From: DASQPA01 sp963757335
Lineage (GTDB): Bacteria > Acidobacteriota > Thermoanaerobaculia > Multivoradales > UBA5704
DNA: 64,000 bases
NCBI GenBank assembly: GCA_963757335.1
Contig: CAVWRJ010000001.1
Coordinates: 41,656 to 105,655 of the forward strand
Direction of reading: 5' to 3'
The notes beneath the pieces are model-generated. The model saw nothing but the letters and a program-made list of their open reading frames with translations. It was not told where the DNA came from and made no database searches. The position numbers and the translations under genes were made by a program. Shown here in pieces: positions 54,073 to 62,330 of this stretch. The first letter of the stretch is position 1, and each line of letters begins with the position of its first letter.

Positions 54073-54474
54073 CTAGCGCACGGAGAGCGCGGGAGGACCG
54101 CGGGGCGAACCGAGGCAGGGCAGCGGGCTCCGCCGGCTGGCCCTGGCCGGGTCGGCCAGGGCATCCTCGCCGGAGGGGAGGGGCAGGACGGCGGGGGCGG
54201 TGACGCCCGCGGCGACCGTCTGCAGCTGCAAGAGGCAGGCAGGGCAGGGTGGATGGACCCGGGTCTCCGAGCCCTCGACGTGCCGGGACTCCAGCGGATG
54301 GCTCGCCCCCTCAGCGACCTGGACGCCGACCCCGACACCGCGCCCCGCCAGGTGATCGGCGGAGGCGCTGTGCACCTCGGTCGAGCCGAGGGCGAAAAGA
54401 GCGGCTAAAAGGGCGAAGACGACCCGCGTCAGGAGCGGCGAGCGGTGTGGGAAAGTGTCCACGCACGGCCCCAT
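54073..54474 (-). CDS. Small exported protein with a CPAC motif, first gene of the efflux operon
   Basis: This protein of about 133 residues has one hydrophobic segment (VVFALLAALFALGSTEVHS), probably a signal peptide, then a His-containing region and HPPCPACLLQLQT, a CxxC pair flanked by His and Leu. It lies 50 bases upstream of czcC on the same strand, so a periplasmic metal-binding or redox accessory role is reasonable. I do not recognise a named family. The start is uncertain: 54522 lies in a repeat arm, 54474 is the next ATG and a GTG at 54462 is also possible. Confidence 0.6.
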   Translation of the reverse strand: MGPCVDTFPHRSPLLTRVVFALLAALFALGSTEVHSASADHLAGRGVGVGVQVAEGASHPLESRHVEGSETRVHPPCPACLLQLQTVAAGVTAPAVLPLPSGEDALADPARASRRSPLPCLGSPRGPPALSVR

Positions 54475-54514
54475 GGTAGCAGGATCGGGGAAAGATCCAA
54501 TCCCCCTTCGGTAC

Positions 54515-54595
54515 CTGGTCATTTTGAACCTGCGGGCGGACTCCTTCGGGCGCTCTGCGCAGCCAGTCGCCCGTCCTCGGATTCAAAATGACCAG
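54515..54595. repeat. Dispersed hairpin element, copy C
   Basis: Perfect 14-bp arms CTGGTCATTTTGAA (54515-54528) and TTCAAAATGACCAG (54582-54595) flank a 53-base core running from CCTGCGGGCGGACTCCTTCG to GTCGCCCGTCCTCGGA, in the opposite orientation to copies A, B and D. It lies downstream of the transglycosylase gene's neighbour and upstream of the efflux operon. Confidence 0.82.
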
Positions 54596-54639
54596 ATCCC
54601 CTTCTGCCCCTCCCGGGTGGGAGGGGGTGGGGAGACCCT

Positions 54640-55482
54640 CTAGTGGCCGCCTTCGACGAGGCTCGCGACCGGCGCGCTGGCCATCGGGAAGACGGCCTGC
54701 GGGACCGGCGGAAGGATGGCCGAGACCAGGGAGGAGAGACCGAGGGTGCCATAGATCCGGCGCAGGTAGCTCTGGGTCTCTTCATAGGGCGGCACGCCGC
54801 CGAAGCGATCCACCGCCCCCTCGCCGGCGTTGTAGGCGGCGACGACCCGCGCCAGGTCACCGCCGAAGCGCTCGGTCAGCCAACCGATGTAGCGCACCCC
54901 GGCCTCGATGTTCTTGGCCGGGTTGAAGAGGTCGCGCTTGCGCATCAGGCCGAAACGCCGCGCCGTCTCGGGCAGGAGCTGCATGAGACCGCAGGCGCCG
55001 GCCCGCGACTTCGCCTTGGGCTGGAAGTCCGATTCGGCCTCCATCACCGCCGCCACCACGTGCGGGTTCACGGCATGGCGCCGCGCCGCCTTGTAGATCA
55101 GGTCGCTGTACGGGGTGTTGGGGTGAGAGTCGTGGGCGTTGAAACGCAGGATGGGCGGGCCGGGGATCTGAACCGGCGTCTGCGGCATCTGCGGCATCTG
55201 TGCCATTGGGGCCGGCATCGCTGGGACCAGGGCGGCCACCGCGGCCTGGGGCTGGACTGCCGGCATTGCCGGTATTGGGAGCGGCTGGGGTGGAGCCGGT
55301 CGCTGGAAGGCGGTGACGCCACCTCCCGGCAGGGCGAAGAGAAGGAGGTCCGCGGGGGTCTCCTGGCTGGCTTTGGCCGGAGCCGCGGCGACCGCCAGGC
55401 AGGCGGCGAGGAGGAGGATCGTGGGCCGTCGGGCGACCGTCAAGGCCGCCTCCGGGCGTCGTGGTGGGTCAGGGGCTGGCAC
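54640..55482 (-). CDS. Lytic transglycosylase, SLT family
   Basis: This 280-residue periplasmic muramidase-like enzyme cleaves peptidoglycan glycan strands to 1,6-anhydro ends. After a signal peptide (ILLLAACLAVAAAPAKA) and a Pro/Met-rich linker, the SLT domain has the catalytic Glu in VMEAESDFQ, GACGLMQLLPETARRFG, NIEAGVRYIGWL and VVAAYNAGEGAVDRFGG. The linker includes MAQMPQMPQTPVQ from 9-bp units. The GTG at 55482 has GGAGGT six bases upstream and fits better than the out-of-frame ATG beside it. Confidence 0.92.
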   Translation of the reverse strand: MPAPDPPRRPEAALTVARRPTILLLAACLAVAAAPAKASQETPADLLLFALPGGGVTAFQRPAPPQPLPIPAMPAVQPQAAVAALVPAMPAPMAQMPQMPQTPVQIPGPPILRFNAHDSHPNTPYSDLIYKAARRHAVNPHVVAAVMEAESDFQPKAKSRAGACGLMQLLPETARRFGLMRKRDLFNPAKNIEAGVRYIGWLTERFGGDLARVVAAYNAGEGAVDRFGGVPPYEETQSYLRRIYGTLGLSSLVSAILPPVPQAVFPMASAPVASLVEGGH

Positions 55483-55597
55483 ATACGCACCTCCACGTCG
55501 TCGGAGCTCAAACTTCCCCGCGCCGGTTACGGCGGCGTCTACCCCCTAGAGGGTGCGCCGAGCCGGTGGCGGGAAGAACCAGAGCAAAGAGGCGGCA

Positions 55598-55627
55598 TAG
55601 ATATGGGAAAGCGCCGCGCCAAGTCAA
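55598..55627 (-). promoter_or_regulatory. Candidate promoter of the transglycosylase gene
   Basis: On the minus strand TTGACT (55622-55627) is followed after 18 bp by TATCTA (55598-55603), about 115 bases before the GTG start, in an otherwise GC-rich gap. The -10 is weak. Confidence 0.35.
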
Positions 55628-55710
55628 GCGCGCAGAGGGGAGACCGGGCAGCCGTGGGGGGGCCGGCGGGGTCTGGAGGGGTCTGTCGGGGGGGGCGGGG
55701 AGGCGGTGGG

Positions 55711-58509
55711 CTACCTCTCGCGGAGGGCGAGCGCGGGACCGCTCGTATCGGCGGCACCGCTCGCGAAGCTGCCGGCCAGGGTTTCCCCCGTGGCCGCCAC
55801 CTTGAAGCGGAAGCTGCCCTGGGTGGTGCGGCGCAAACCGCGCTCGGTGAAGAGGATGCGGGCGGTACGCCCGGTGAGGGTGCCGGAGAGGGTGATCGGG
55901 GTCTGCGCCGAGGCGGGAACCGGCCGGCCGTTTTCCCGGCTCTTGACCCCCTTCCCCACCAGGCGGTCCCCCTCCTGTTCGAAGTGGACCCGGTAGGTGA
56001 GGCGCAGGCCCTGGTAGGCCGGGTAGCTCGTCGACTCGATCTGGTTGGTGATCTCCCACCAGCCCGAGAGGTCGGGAGCCTCGTCGGGAGCCTCAGGGTC
56101 AGCCCGGTCCGCCACGACGGTGGGCTCGTCGGACTCTTTCGAAGTCGACACCGGCGGCATCCGCTTGCTCCGGGTCTGGGGAACGATCGGTGCCGCGGGG
56201 GCGGCCTTCCGGGGGACCTGGGCAACCTGGACGGCGCTTGTAGTCTTCGCAACCTTAGCTATCTTGGGGGCGATCTTGGGAGTGATCTTGGCGGCGATCT
56301 TGGCGGCCTTCGGGGCAGGGGCCGGGGGCTGCACGGAAGCGATCTTGGGGGAATTCGTGGCGGCCGTCTTCGCCGGAGCCGGCGCGCTCTCCTCGTCGTC
56401 GGGGAGCTTCGAGGCGATCTCCAGATTCGCCTCGGTCTTGCCCGGGCAGATCGCCTTCGGCTCGCGGCCGGCCAGGAAGAGCTCGGTGTAGGGGTTCCCC
56501 TGGGTGGGTGCGCAGCCGGGAGAAAGGCCGCGTCCGGTCGCCGGATCGACCTCCCGCGCCACCACTCCGCTGGGGCGTTTCCAGGCGGCAGGCAGGGGGC
56601 GGTGAGCGTAGACCCGGGCCATCAGCCGGCCCCAGAGAGGTGCCGCTATTTCCCCTCCGGTCGCCTGGGCGGAGATCGGCCGCGGCTGATCGTAGCCGAT
56701 CCACACCCCGGCCGCGAGCTCGGGGGTGTAGCCCACGAACCAGGCGTCCGCGGCGTCGTTGGTGGTGCCGGTCTTGCCGGCGGCGGGGCCCTTGAAGCCG
56801 GCCCGGCGCACCGCCGCCCCCGAACCGCGCTCCAGGACCTCGCGGAGGGTGTCGTCGATCAGGTAGGCGACGGCCGGGGCGAGGACCGGATGCCGCCGCG
56901 GCTTGGGGTCCCAGACGACGGTGCCGTCGAGCCGCTCGACCCGCTGGATCAGCCGCGGCTCGACTCGCGTCCCCAGGCCGGCGAAGGTGGTGTAGGCGGC
57001 GGTCAGCTCCAGCGGCGAGACCGCCACCGTGCCGAGGACGGAAGAGGGGAGCTGGGGGATCGGTCGGGCGATCCCGGCGCGGTGCGCGAGCTCGTTCACC
57101 CGGGCCAGGCCGACATTGGTCGCCAGCCGGACGGTGGGGACGTTCTTCGAGCGCACGAGGGCGTCGCGGAGGGTGACCTCGCCGTCGTACCGGTCGCTGA
57201 AATTCTTCGGCGTCCACACCCGTCCGTCGGCGAAGCGGACGCGGAGCGGGCGGTCGACCAGGGGCTGGGAGAGGGGGTAGCCCGCCTCCAGGGCAGCGGC
57301 ATAGACGAACGGCTTCCAGGCGCTTCCCGGCTGCCGCTCGGCATGGGCGACACGGTCGAACTGCGAGGTGGCCCAGTCGCGCCCCCCCACCCAGCCGAGG
57401 ACGTCGCCGTCGGCGACCTGCATCACGACGACCGCCCCCTCCAGATCGTCCTTGGCATCGGAAGGCTCCGCAGCTTCCCCACCCTCTCCCTGCTCGGCGC
57501 TCTGGAGCTGGGTCTGGAGCTCCTCCTCCGCCGCCTGCTGGACTCCGCGGTCGAGGGTCGTCCGCACGAGGAGCGGCTGGTTGTAGAGGCCGTCCCCGAA
57601 GTGCTCCTCCAGCTGCCGGCGGACCTCGGCCACGAACCAGGGCGCGATCCCGACGTCGTCTTTCTTGAGGGCCGGGGTGGTGAGGCCGAGGGGAGAGTCG
57701 CGCGCCTCCCGCGCCTCCCGCGCCGAGACCCGCCCCTGCCGCTCCATCAGGGTGAGGACGAGGTTGCGCCGGTCGCGGGCGCGGTCGGGGCTGCGGCGCG
57801 GATCGTAGTGGGTGGGCGCCTTGGGGAGAGCGGCCAGGAGCGCCGCCTGGGGGAGGCTCAGCTGGCGCGCCGGGATGCCGAAGTACTGGTGCGCCGCCGC
57901 CTCGATCCCGTGGGCGCCGTTGCCGAAGTAGATGTGGTTCAAGTAGAGCTCTAGGATCTCGTCCTTGGTGAAGTTGTCCTCGATCTGCTGGGCGACCCGG
58001 ATCTCCAGGAGCTTCCGCCGGGCGCTCCGCTCCTGCCCGGGGATGCGCTCGGGGAAGACGTTTCTCGCCAGCTGCATCGAGAGGGTGCTGAAACCCTCCC
58101 CGAAGCCGCCGGACCGGAGGTCGGCGAGCATGGCGCCGCCCACCCGCTGCCAGTCGATCCCGCGGTGCTCGTAGAAGCGCCGGTCCTCGACCGCGAGAAA
58201 GGCCTGGGCCACATGCTGGGGCAGATTGTGCAGCCGGGCGACCCGCTGCTCGCCCTGGGTGAGGTCGGCGAAGGGGTGACCGTCGCGATCGAGGAGCACC
58301 GGCGAGCTGTCCGGCTGGAGGGCGGTCAGCCGCGAGACGTCCGGACAGGTGTCGAAGAAGCAGTGCTGCCAGGCGACGGCGAAGGTCAGGGCCGTGATGA
58401 AGATGGCGGCGAGCACGACCGACGCCATCCGCCGCGGCTCGAGGAGCGAGCGGGCGAACTCACGGAAGCGATCCGCGGAGGTCGCGTGCGGGTCAGGCCA
58501 CATCTCCAT
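55711..58509 (-). CDS. Bifunctional penicillin-binding protein 1A with an extra C-terminal domain
   Basis: This 932-residue class A PBP polymerises and crosslinks peptidoglycan. It has an N-terminal anchor (residues 27-48), a GT51 domain with AVEDRRFYEHRGIDW near 105 and LYLNHIYFGNGAHGIEAAA, and a transpeptidase domain with the catalytic Ser in PGSAWKPFVYAAAL near 391, SKN near 453 and KTGTTNDAADAWFVGYTP near 576. Residues 690-800 are a Pro/Ala/Lys linker containing KITPKIAPKIAKVAK repeats. Residues 811-930 form an additional beta-rich domain (SGWWEITNQ, LRLTYRVHFEQEGDRLVGKG, RILFTERGLRR) not found in ordinary PBP1A. It starts at 58509, upstream of the transglycosylase in the same direction. 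Confidence 0.93.
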   Translation of the reverse strand: MEMWPDPHATSADRFREFARSLLEPRRMASVVLAAIFITALTFAVAWQHCFFDTCPDVSRLTALQPDSSPVLLDRDGHPFADLTQGEQRVARLHNLPQHVAQAFLAVEDRRFYEHRGIDWQRVGGAMLADLRSGGFGEGFSTLSMQLARNVFPERIPGQERSARRKLLEIRVAQQIEDNFTKDEILELYLNHIYFGNGAHGIEAAAHQYFGIPARQLSLPQAALLAALPKAPTHYDPRRSPDRARDRRNLVLTLMERQGRVSAREAREARDSPLGLTTPALKKDDVGIAPWFVAEVRRQLEEHFGDGLYNQPLLVRTTLDRGVQQAAEEELQTQLQSAEQGEGGEAAEPSDAKDDLEGAVVVMQVADGDVLGWVGGRDWATSQFDRVAHAERQPGSAWKPFVYAAALEAGYPLSQPLVDRPLRVRFADGRVWTPKNFSDRYDGEVTLRDALVRSKNVPTVRLATNVGLARVNELAHRAGIARPIPQLPSSVLGTVAVSPLELTAAYTTFAGLGTRVEPRLIQRVERLDGTVVWDPKPRRHPVLAPAVAYLIDDTLREVLERGSGAAVRRAGFKGPAAGKTGTTNDAADAWFVGYTPELAAGVWIGYDQPRPISAQATGGEIAAPLWGRLMARVYAHRPLPAAWKRPSGVVAREVDPATGRGLSPGCAPTQGNPYTELFLAGREPKAICPGKTEANLEIASKLPDDEESAPAPAKTAATNSPKIASVQPPAPAPKAAKIAAKITPKIAPKIAKVAKTTSAVQVAQVPRKAAPAAPIVPQTRSKRMPPVSTSKESDEPTVVADRADPEAPDEAPDLSGWWEITNQIESTSYPAYQGLRLTYRVHFEQEGDRLVGKGVKSRENGRPVPASAQTPITLSGTLTGRTARILFTERGLRRTTQGSFRFKVAATGETLAGSFASGAADTSGPALALRER

Positions 58510-58562
58510 GACGCGGGAGATCTAGCAAGGATGGTGCCCGAGTGTCCGGATTCTGGAGGACT

Positions 58563-58619
58563 GGTCCGTTTGAGATCCGCGGACGGGCGACGGGCTGCGC
58601 GGAGCGCCCCCCGGGCCCG
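58563..58619. repeat. Dispersed hairpin element, copy D (one arm lost)
   Basis: GGTCCGTTTGAGATCCG and a core with CGGACGGGCGACGGGCTGCG match copy A, but the sequence runs into the stop codon of the hydrolase gene at 58620 with no right arm. It appears truncated. Confidence 0.65.
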
Positions 58620-59402
58620 CTACTGCACCGCCCGCCGCGGCAGCGCTCCAGCGCCCAGGAGCTTCCCCCATAGAGCTCGCCAGGGTCCCCAGGCGTGTCC
58701 ACCCGGGGCGGTGAACACCCGTTCCGGCGGGAGGACCGCGGCGAGCAGCCGGTCGCCCTGGCGATAGCGGTCCTTACTGCCGTAGCCGAGCCAGAGGGGC
58801 GGGGCTGCGGAGACGGTGGCGGCCGCGGGGTTGGCGTAGTGGGCCTGGAGCCACTTCCACGTCTCCCGCTGGTAGTCCCCACCCGAGAACGGGGCCGGCC
58901 GCCAGGCCCGGAGGCCGCCCGCCTTCTCGATCTCGTCCAAGAGGGGCTTCTCCCCCAGGTAGGGCGCGATGAGCACCGCCCCCGCCACATCCCCTGGATG
59001 TTCCTGCAGGTAGAGAATGGACCCCAGGGCGCCCAGGGAGATGCCGGCGAGCCAGATCCGCTCGTAGCCGCGGGCCCGGGCCGGGGCGATGACGTCGTCG
59101 TGCAGACGGATGACGATGCTCCGGTCCACGAAGTAGCCGAGATGGGAGTCGACCGCCAGCACGTCGGCGTCCAGCCCCTGCTCGCGGGCGAGTTGGAGGA
59201 GCCCTCGGCGCTCGAAGTCTTCCGGCAGGTCGCCCCGCCCGGGCAGGAAGACCACGAGGTCGCGGTGGGCGCCCCCGGGTGACCCGGCCAGGTCGTGATG
59301 CAGGACGCGGAGGGGAACGGTCGCCGGCCGGGGCCGGTGGCAGGCGGCGAGGAGGGCAGAGAGGAGGAGCGGGACGAGGGCGAGGAGGAGGAGCTTGCGC
59401 AC
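58620..59402 (-). CDS. Alpha/beta-hydrolase lipoprotein
   Basis: This 260-residue protein has a lipoprotein signal (LLALVPLLLSALLAAC), the nucleophile elbow GISLGALG near residue 120, an Asp in GSKDRYRQGD near 209 and a His in PGGHAWGPW near 232, a complete Ser-Asp-His triad in order. It resembles esterases or acyl hydrolases; the substrate is unknown. It stands between PBP1a and the tryptophanase-like gene on the same strand, separated by more than 100 bases from each. Confidence 0.8.
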   Translation of the reverse strand: MRKLLLLALVPLLLSALLAACHRPRPATVPLRVLHHDLAGSPGGAHRDLVVFLPGRGDLPEDFERRGLLQLAREQGLDADVLAVDSHLGYFVDRSIVIRLHDDVIAPARARGYERIWLAGISLGALGSILYLQEHPGDVAGAVLIAPYLGEKPLLDEIEKAGGLRAWRPAPFSGGDYQRETWKWLQAHYANPAAATVSAAPPLWLGYGSKDRYRQGDRLLAAVLPPERVFTAPGGHAWGPWRALWGKLLGAGALPRRAVQ

Positions 59403-59459
59403 ACGCTTAGCCTATAACGCCTAACGCCAGCTCGGGGGAGGGACACGCTCGAGCGGCCC

Positions 59460-59499
59460 CTCCCCCACGCGGGGGGAGACAGGAGGGAGGGCTCCTGTC
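59460..59499 (-). terminator. Double hairpin terminator
   Basis: Two stems follow the tryptophanase-like gene: GACAGGAG/CTCCTGTC (59478-59499, 8 bp, 6-base loop) and CTCCCC/GGGGAG (59460-59478). There is no T tract. Confidence 0.5.
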
Positions 59500-59509
59500 A
59501 CTCTTCGTC

Positions 59510-60972
59510 CTAGACGAGGACCGGAGCCTCGACCGGCGCCTCGATCTCCTCGAAGCGGGCGGTGAAGTGGCGGAGCGTCTTCGGTTTGTAGGTGAAGCGC
59601 AGCCCCTTGAGATCTGCCCGCGTCTCCTGGATTCGACCCAGCACCCCGGCCACGTAGGCGAGATGGGAGTCGGTGTAGACCCGCCGCGGAATGGCGAGGC
59701 GGACGAGCTCCATGGGCGCCGGGATCTCGCGGCCGGTCGCCGGGTCGGTGCGGCCGAACATCACCGTGCCGATCTCCACCCCGCGCACCCCGCCCTCCCG
59801 ATAGAGGGCCACCGAGAGGGCCTGGGCCGGGAAGAGCTGGGGGGGATCTCGGGGAGGAACTGGCGGGCGTCGATGTAGACCGCGTGGCCGCCGGTCGGGC
59901 GCATGATGGGGATGCCCATCTCGGTCAGCCGCCGGCCGAAGGCCTCCACCTGGCCGACCCGGTAGGCGAGGTACGACTCGTCGAGCACCTCTTCGAGCCC
60001 CCGCGCCACCGCCTCCAGGTCGCGGCCGGCGAGGCCGCCATAGGTCGGGAAGCCCTCGATGACGACGAGCCGCTGGGTGAGGGTCTCGATGAGCTCCGGA
60101 TTGCGGCTGGCCAGGAAGCCGCCGATGTTCGCCAGGCCGTCCTTCTTGGCGCTCATGGTGCAGCCGTCGGCCAGGCTGAACACCTCGCGGACGATCTCGG
60201 CGACCGACCGGTGCCCCTGGCCGGCCTCCCGGCACTTGATGAACCAGGCGTTCTCGGCGAAGCGGCAGGCGTCGATGTAGAAAGGGATGCCGAACTCCCG
60301 GCAGAGCTCGGACATGCCGCGGACGTTCGCGAGCGAGACCGGCTGGCCACCCCCCGAGTTGTTGGTGAGGGTCAGCATGGCGAGCGGGATGATGCCCTTC
60401 GGCGTCTCCTCGAACAGCCGGCGCACCCGGGGGAGGTCGATGTTGCCCTTGAACGGGTGATCGGCGGCGGGGTCGTGCGCCTCGCGGATCACGAGGTCGA
60501 GCGCGGTGCCGCCGTTGGCCTCGACGTTCGCTCTCGTCGTATCGAAGTGGCTGTTGTTGGGGACGATCATCCCCGGCCCCACGAGGGTCGAGAAGAGGAG
60601 GTTCTCGGCCACCCGCCCCTGGTGGACGGGCAGGAGGTAGGGGAACCCGAAGACCTCCTGGATCGTGCGCTCGAAGTGGAAGTAGTTGCGCGAGCCGGCG
60701 TAGGCCTCGTCGCCCTGCATGAGGCCGGCCCACTGCCGGTCCGACATGGCGGAGGTTCCCGAGTCGGTGAAGAGGTCGATGAAGACCGCCTCGGACGGTA
60801 CTTTGAACAGGTTGTAGCCCGCCTCGACGAGACGGGTGGCGCGCTCGGCGCGGCTGGGCAGCCGGATCGGCTCGACGACCTTGACGCGCCAGGGCTCGGG
60901 CATCGGCACCCCGGCCGGACCCTCGCTGCGCACGGAGACTGGACGGACGGAGTCCTTCCCTTCAAAGACCAT
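59510..60972 (-). CDS. Tryptophanase / tyrosine phenol-lyase family enzyme, frameshifted
   Basis: This PLP-dependent beta-eliminating lyase reads intact from ATG 60972 through FIDLFTDSGTSAMSDRQWAG, GDEAYAGSRNYFHFERT, LPVHQGRVAENLLFS, NNSHFDTTRANVE, FYIDACRFAENA and the cofactor lysine in SAKKDGLANIGGF (near 272) to IDARQFLPEIPP. The rest (QLFPAQALSVALYREGGVRG, MELVRLAIPRRVYT, and the RFTYKPKTLRHF end) is in another frame. The switch lies at a run of seven G on the plus strand (59839-59845); eight would restore the frame, for about 487 residues. A homopolymer sequencing error is likely. Tryptophanase and tyrosine phenol-lyase are too similar to separate by eye here. Confidence 0.87.
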
Positions 60973-61162
60973 GATTCCCCCCCAAGAAAAAAAATAAGAC
61001 TTCAGGTCGAACGGGGCCGTTTCACCGGTCCCCTTTCAAGTAGTGCACCGAAAGTGGAGAACCGTGAAACCCACTTTCGAGATGCTACCGAGAAGACCTC
61101 GTACGGCCCTTCTTTTGAGAATTACAGGTCGCGGAGTTTAGAGCAGATGCGGGAGTTGTCAA
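60973..61162 (-). promoter_or_regulatory. Promoter and long leader of the tryptophanase-like gene
   Basis: TTGACA (61157-61162) and TAAACT (61135-61140) are 16 bp apart on the minus strand, giving a leader of about 155 bases. The leader contains a strong hairpin (CGAAAGTGG with CCACTTTCG, about 61050-61080) and a run of eight T (60985-60992) just before the ribosome site GGGGGGGA. A leader of this kind could attenuate expression. I found no TnaC-like short frame with a critical Trp. From 61163 to 61328 I see no gene. Confidence 0.5.
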
Positions 61163-61328
61163 GACCTTGCAGCTTAACATTCCCAAATGGCAATGAAGGT
61201 ACAGAAGGGAGGGCAAGGCGGCCTGGGGGCGTCAATCCCAGGCGCTCGTACCGGCTTTAGGAGGGCAACAGGAAGAGGGCAATTCTGCGAGTGGCTCGCC
61301 GGCAAGCCCCCGTGCTTGAGTGAGGACT

Positions 61329-61634
61329 CTACCGGCCGGGCGGCTTCGGCTCGGTCTTCTCTGGAGGCATGGTGACCTTCACCTTGGGGACGTCCATCTG
61401 GACCGTGTCCTTCTTGACCTCGACCTTGGGGACGTCCACGTTCACCGGCTGCTGCTTGACCTGCACCTTGGCGGTTTCCACATCGTACTTCGGCAGCTTG
61501 CCTTCCTTCACCTGCACCTCGGGTACCTTGCCGTCCTCGGTCTTCTGAACCCGGCAGCCGGCGAAGCCCAGCCCGGCGATCAGGGCCAGCGGCAGCGCGA
61601 CGAGCCGGGCATGGCGCATATTCTTACTCGACAT
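61329..61634 (-). CDS. Small lipoprotein with Val-Lys repeats
   Basis: This 101-residue protein has a lipoprotein signal (VALPLALIAGLGFAGC, Cys near 27) and then an extended, alternating Val/Lys sequence with the near repeats VDVPKVEVKK and MDVPKVKVTM and a Pro/Lys-rich end. I do not recognise the family; the pattern suggests extended beta strands or a flexible periplasmic tether. The ATG at 61634 has GAGGAG seven bases upstream. It follows another small lipoprotein gene on the same strand, after a terminator. Confidence 0.7.
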   Translation of the reverse strand: MSSKNMRHARLVALPLALIAGLGFAGCRVQKTEDGKVPEVQVKEGKLPKYDVETAKVQVKQQPVNVDVPKVEVKKDTVQMDVPKVKVTMPPEKTEPKPPGR

Positions 61635-61682
61635 GGTTCTCTCCTCTTTTTCTGCGCGCTTCAAAGCGGCGCGCTCAAAGAC

Positions 61683-61723
61683 AAAAAGGGCGGCGGGACA
61701 ACTCTCGTGAAACCCCGCCGCCC
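61683..61723 (-). terminator. Rho-independent terminator
   Basis: GGGCGGCGGG and CCCGCCGCCC form a 10-bp perfect stem followed on the minus strand by TTTTTG, 18 bases after the stop of the lipoprotein gene at 61741. This is the most canonical intrinsic terminator in the window. Confidence 0.85.
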
Positions 61724-61740
61724 GGATGGAAAAGCTTCGT

Positions 61741-62229
61741 CTAGCTGTTGCGGTCGACGATCGTGAACTGCTGCGTGCTCACCTTCTGATCGCCGATCCA
61801 GACCTCGGCCCGGTAGTCCCCCTGCGGCCAGGAGGCGGCGTTCTTGGCCTCAAAGTCGACATACTTGGCGCGCTTGCCGACCGCCTTCTGGTCCTCGCCC
61901 ACCTTCTGTTCGTTCGAGTCGTACCAGGCGACCTTGACGGCGGTCCCGGCCGGCGCCCCACCGACCTTCATCTCGATGAAGACGGGATCCCCGGGAGCGA
62001 ACTTGTTGGCCTGGTCGGCCGAGGTGATGTTGCCATCGGCCGAGACCTTCTTGCCCAGGGTCACGTCGCTCACCATGTCGTGAGCCTTCGCCGGATCCAG
62101 GTGCTGGACGCTCGCGCTGTAGGGGGTGCCGAGCGAGCGGTCGGTCGCCTCGTGGACCTGTCCGCGGCAGGCCGCGGTCAGGGGCAGGGCCAGGGTCAGG
62201 AGCATCGCGAGCGAATGATGGTATTTCAT
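61741..62229 (-). CDS. Lipoprotein of unknown function, Ig-like fold probable
   Basis: This 162-residue protein has a lipoprotein signal (AMLLTLALPLTAAC, Cys 21) and a C-terminal beta-sandwich pattern: DPVFIEMKVGGAPAGTAVKV, AWYDSNEQKVGE, then WPQGDYRAEVWIGDQKVSTQQFTIV. Such endings resemble extracellular Ig-like or bacterial OmpA-associated domains, but I cannot name the family. A very good AAGGAGGAG ribosome site precedes the ATG. An intrinsic terminator follows. Confidence 0.72.
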   Translation of the reverse strand: MKYHHSLAMLLTLALPLTAACRGQVHEATDRSLGTPYSASVQHLDPAKAHDMVSDVTLGKKVSADGNITSADQANKFAPGDPVFIEMKVGGAPAGTAVKVAWYDSNEQKVGEDQKAVGKRAKYVDFEAKNAASWPQGDYRAEVWIGDQKVSTQQFTIVDRNS

Positions 62230-62330
62230 GTGACTCCTCCTTTTCTCGCTGTCTTCTGCTCCGCGCCGCGGAACAGCTTCGATTCAGGGTACAGAGCAAT
62301 TTACATACCAGGGCCTGCCGTCTGCTGTTG

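Noticed and set aside
59403..59509. tRNA or other small RNA gene
   Set aside because: The stems are simple GC hairpins; no cloverleaf, anticodon arm or CCA-type end can be drawn.
60973..61130. TnaC-like leader peptide
   Set aside because: The only short frame with a plausible start (a GTG reading VGFTVLHFRCTT) has no Trp or terminal Pro motif.
61187..61375. Plus-strand 62-codon frame containing Cys and Trp
   Set aside because: It overlaps the end of a lipoprotein gene, has no ribosome site and no recognisable family features.
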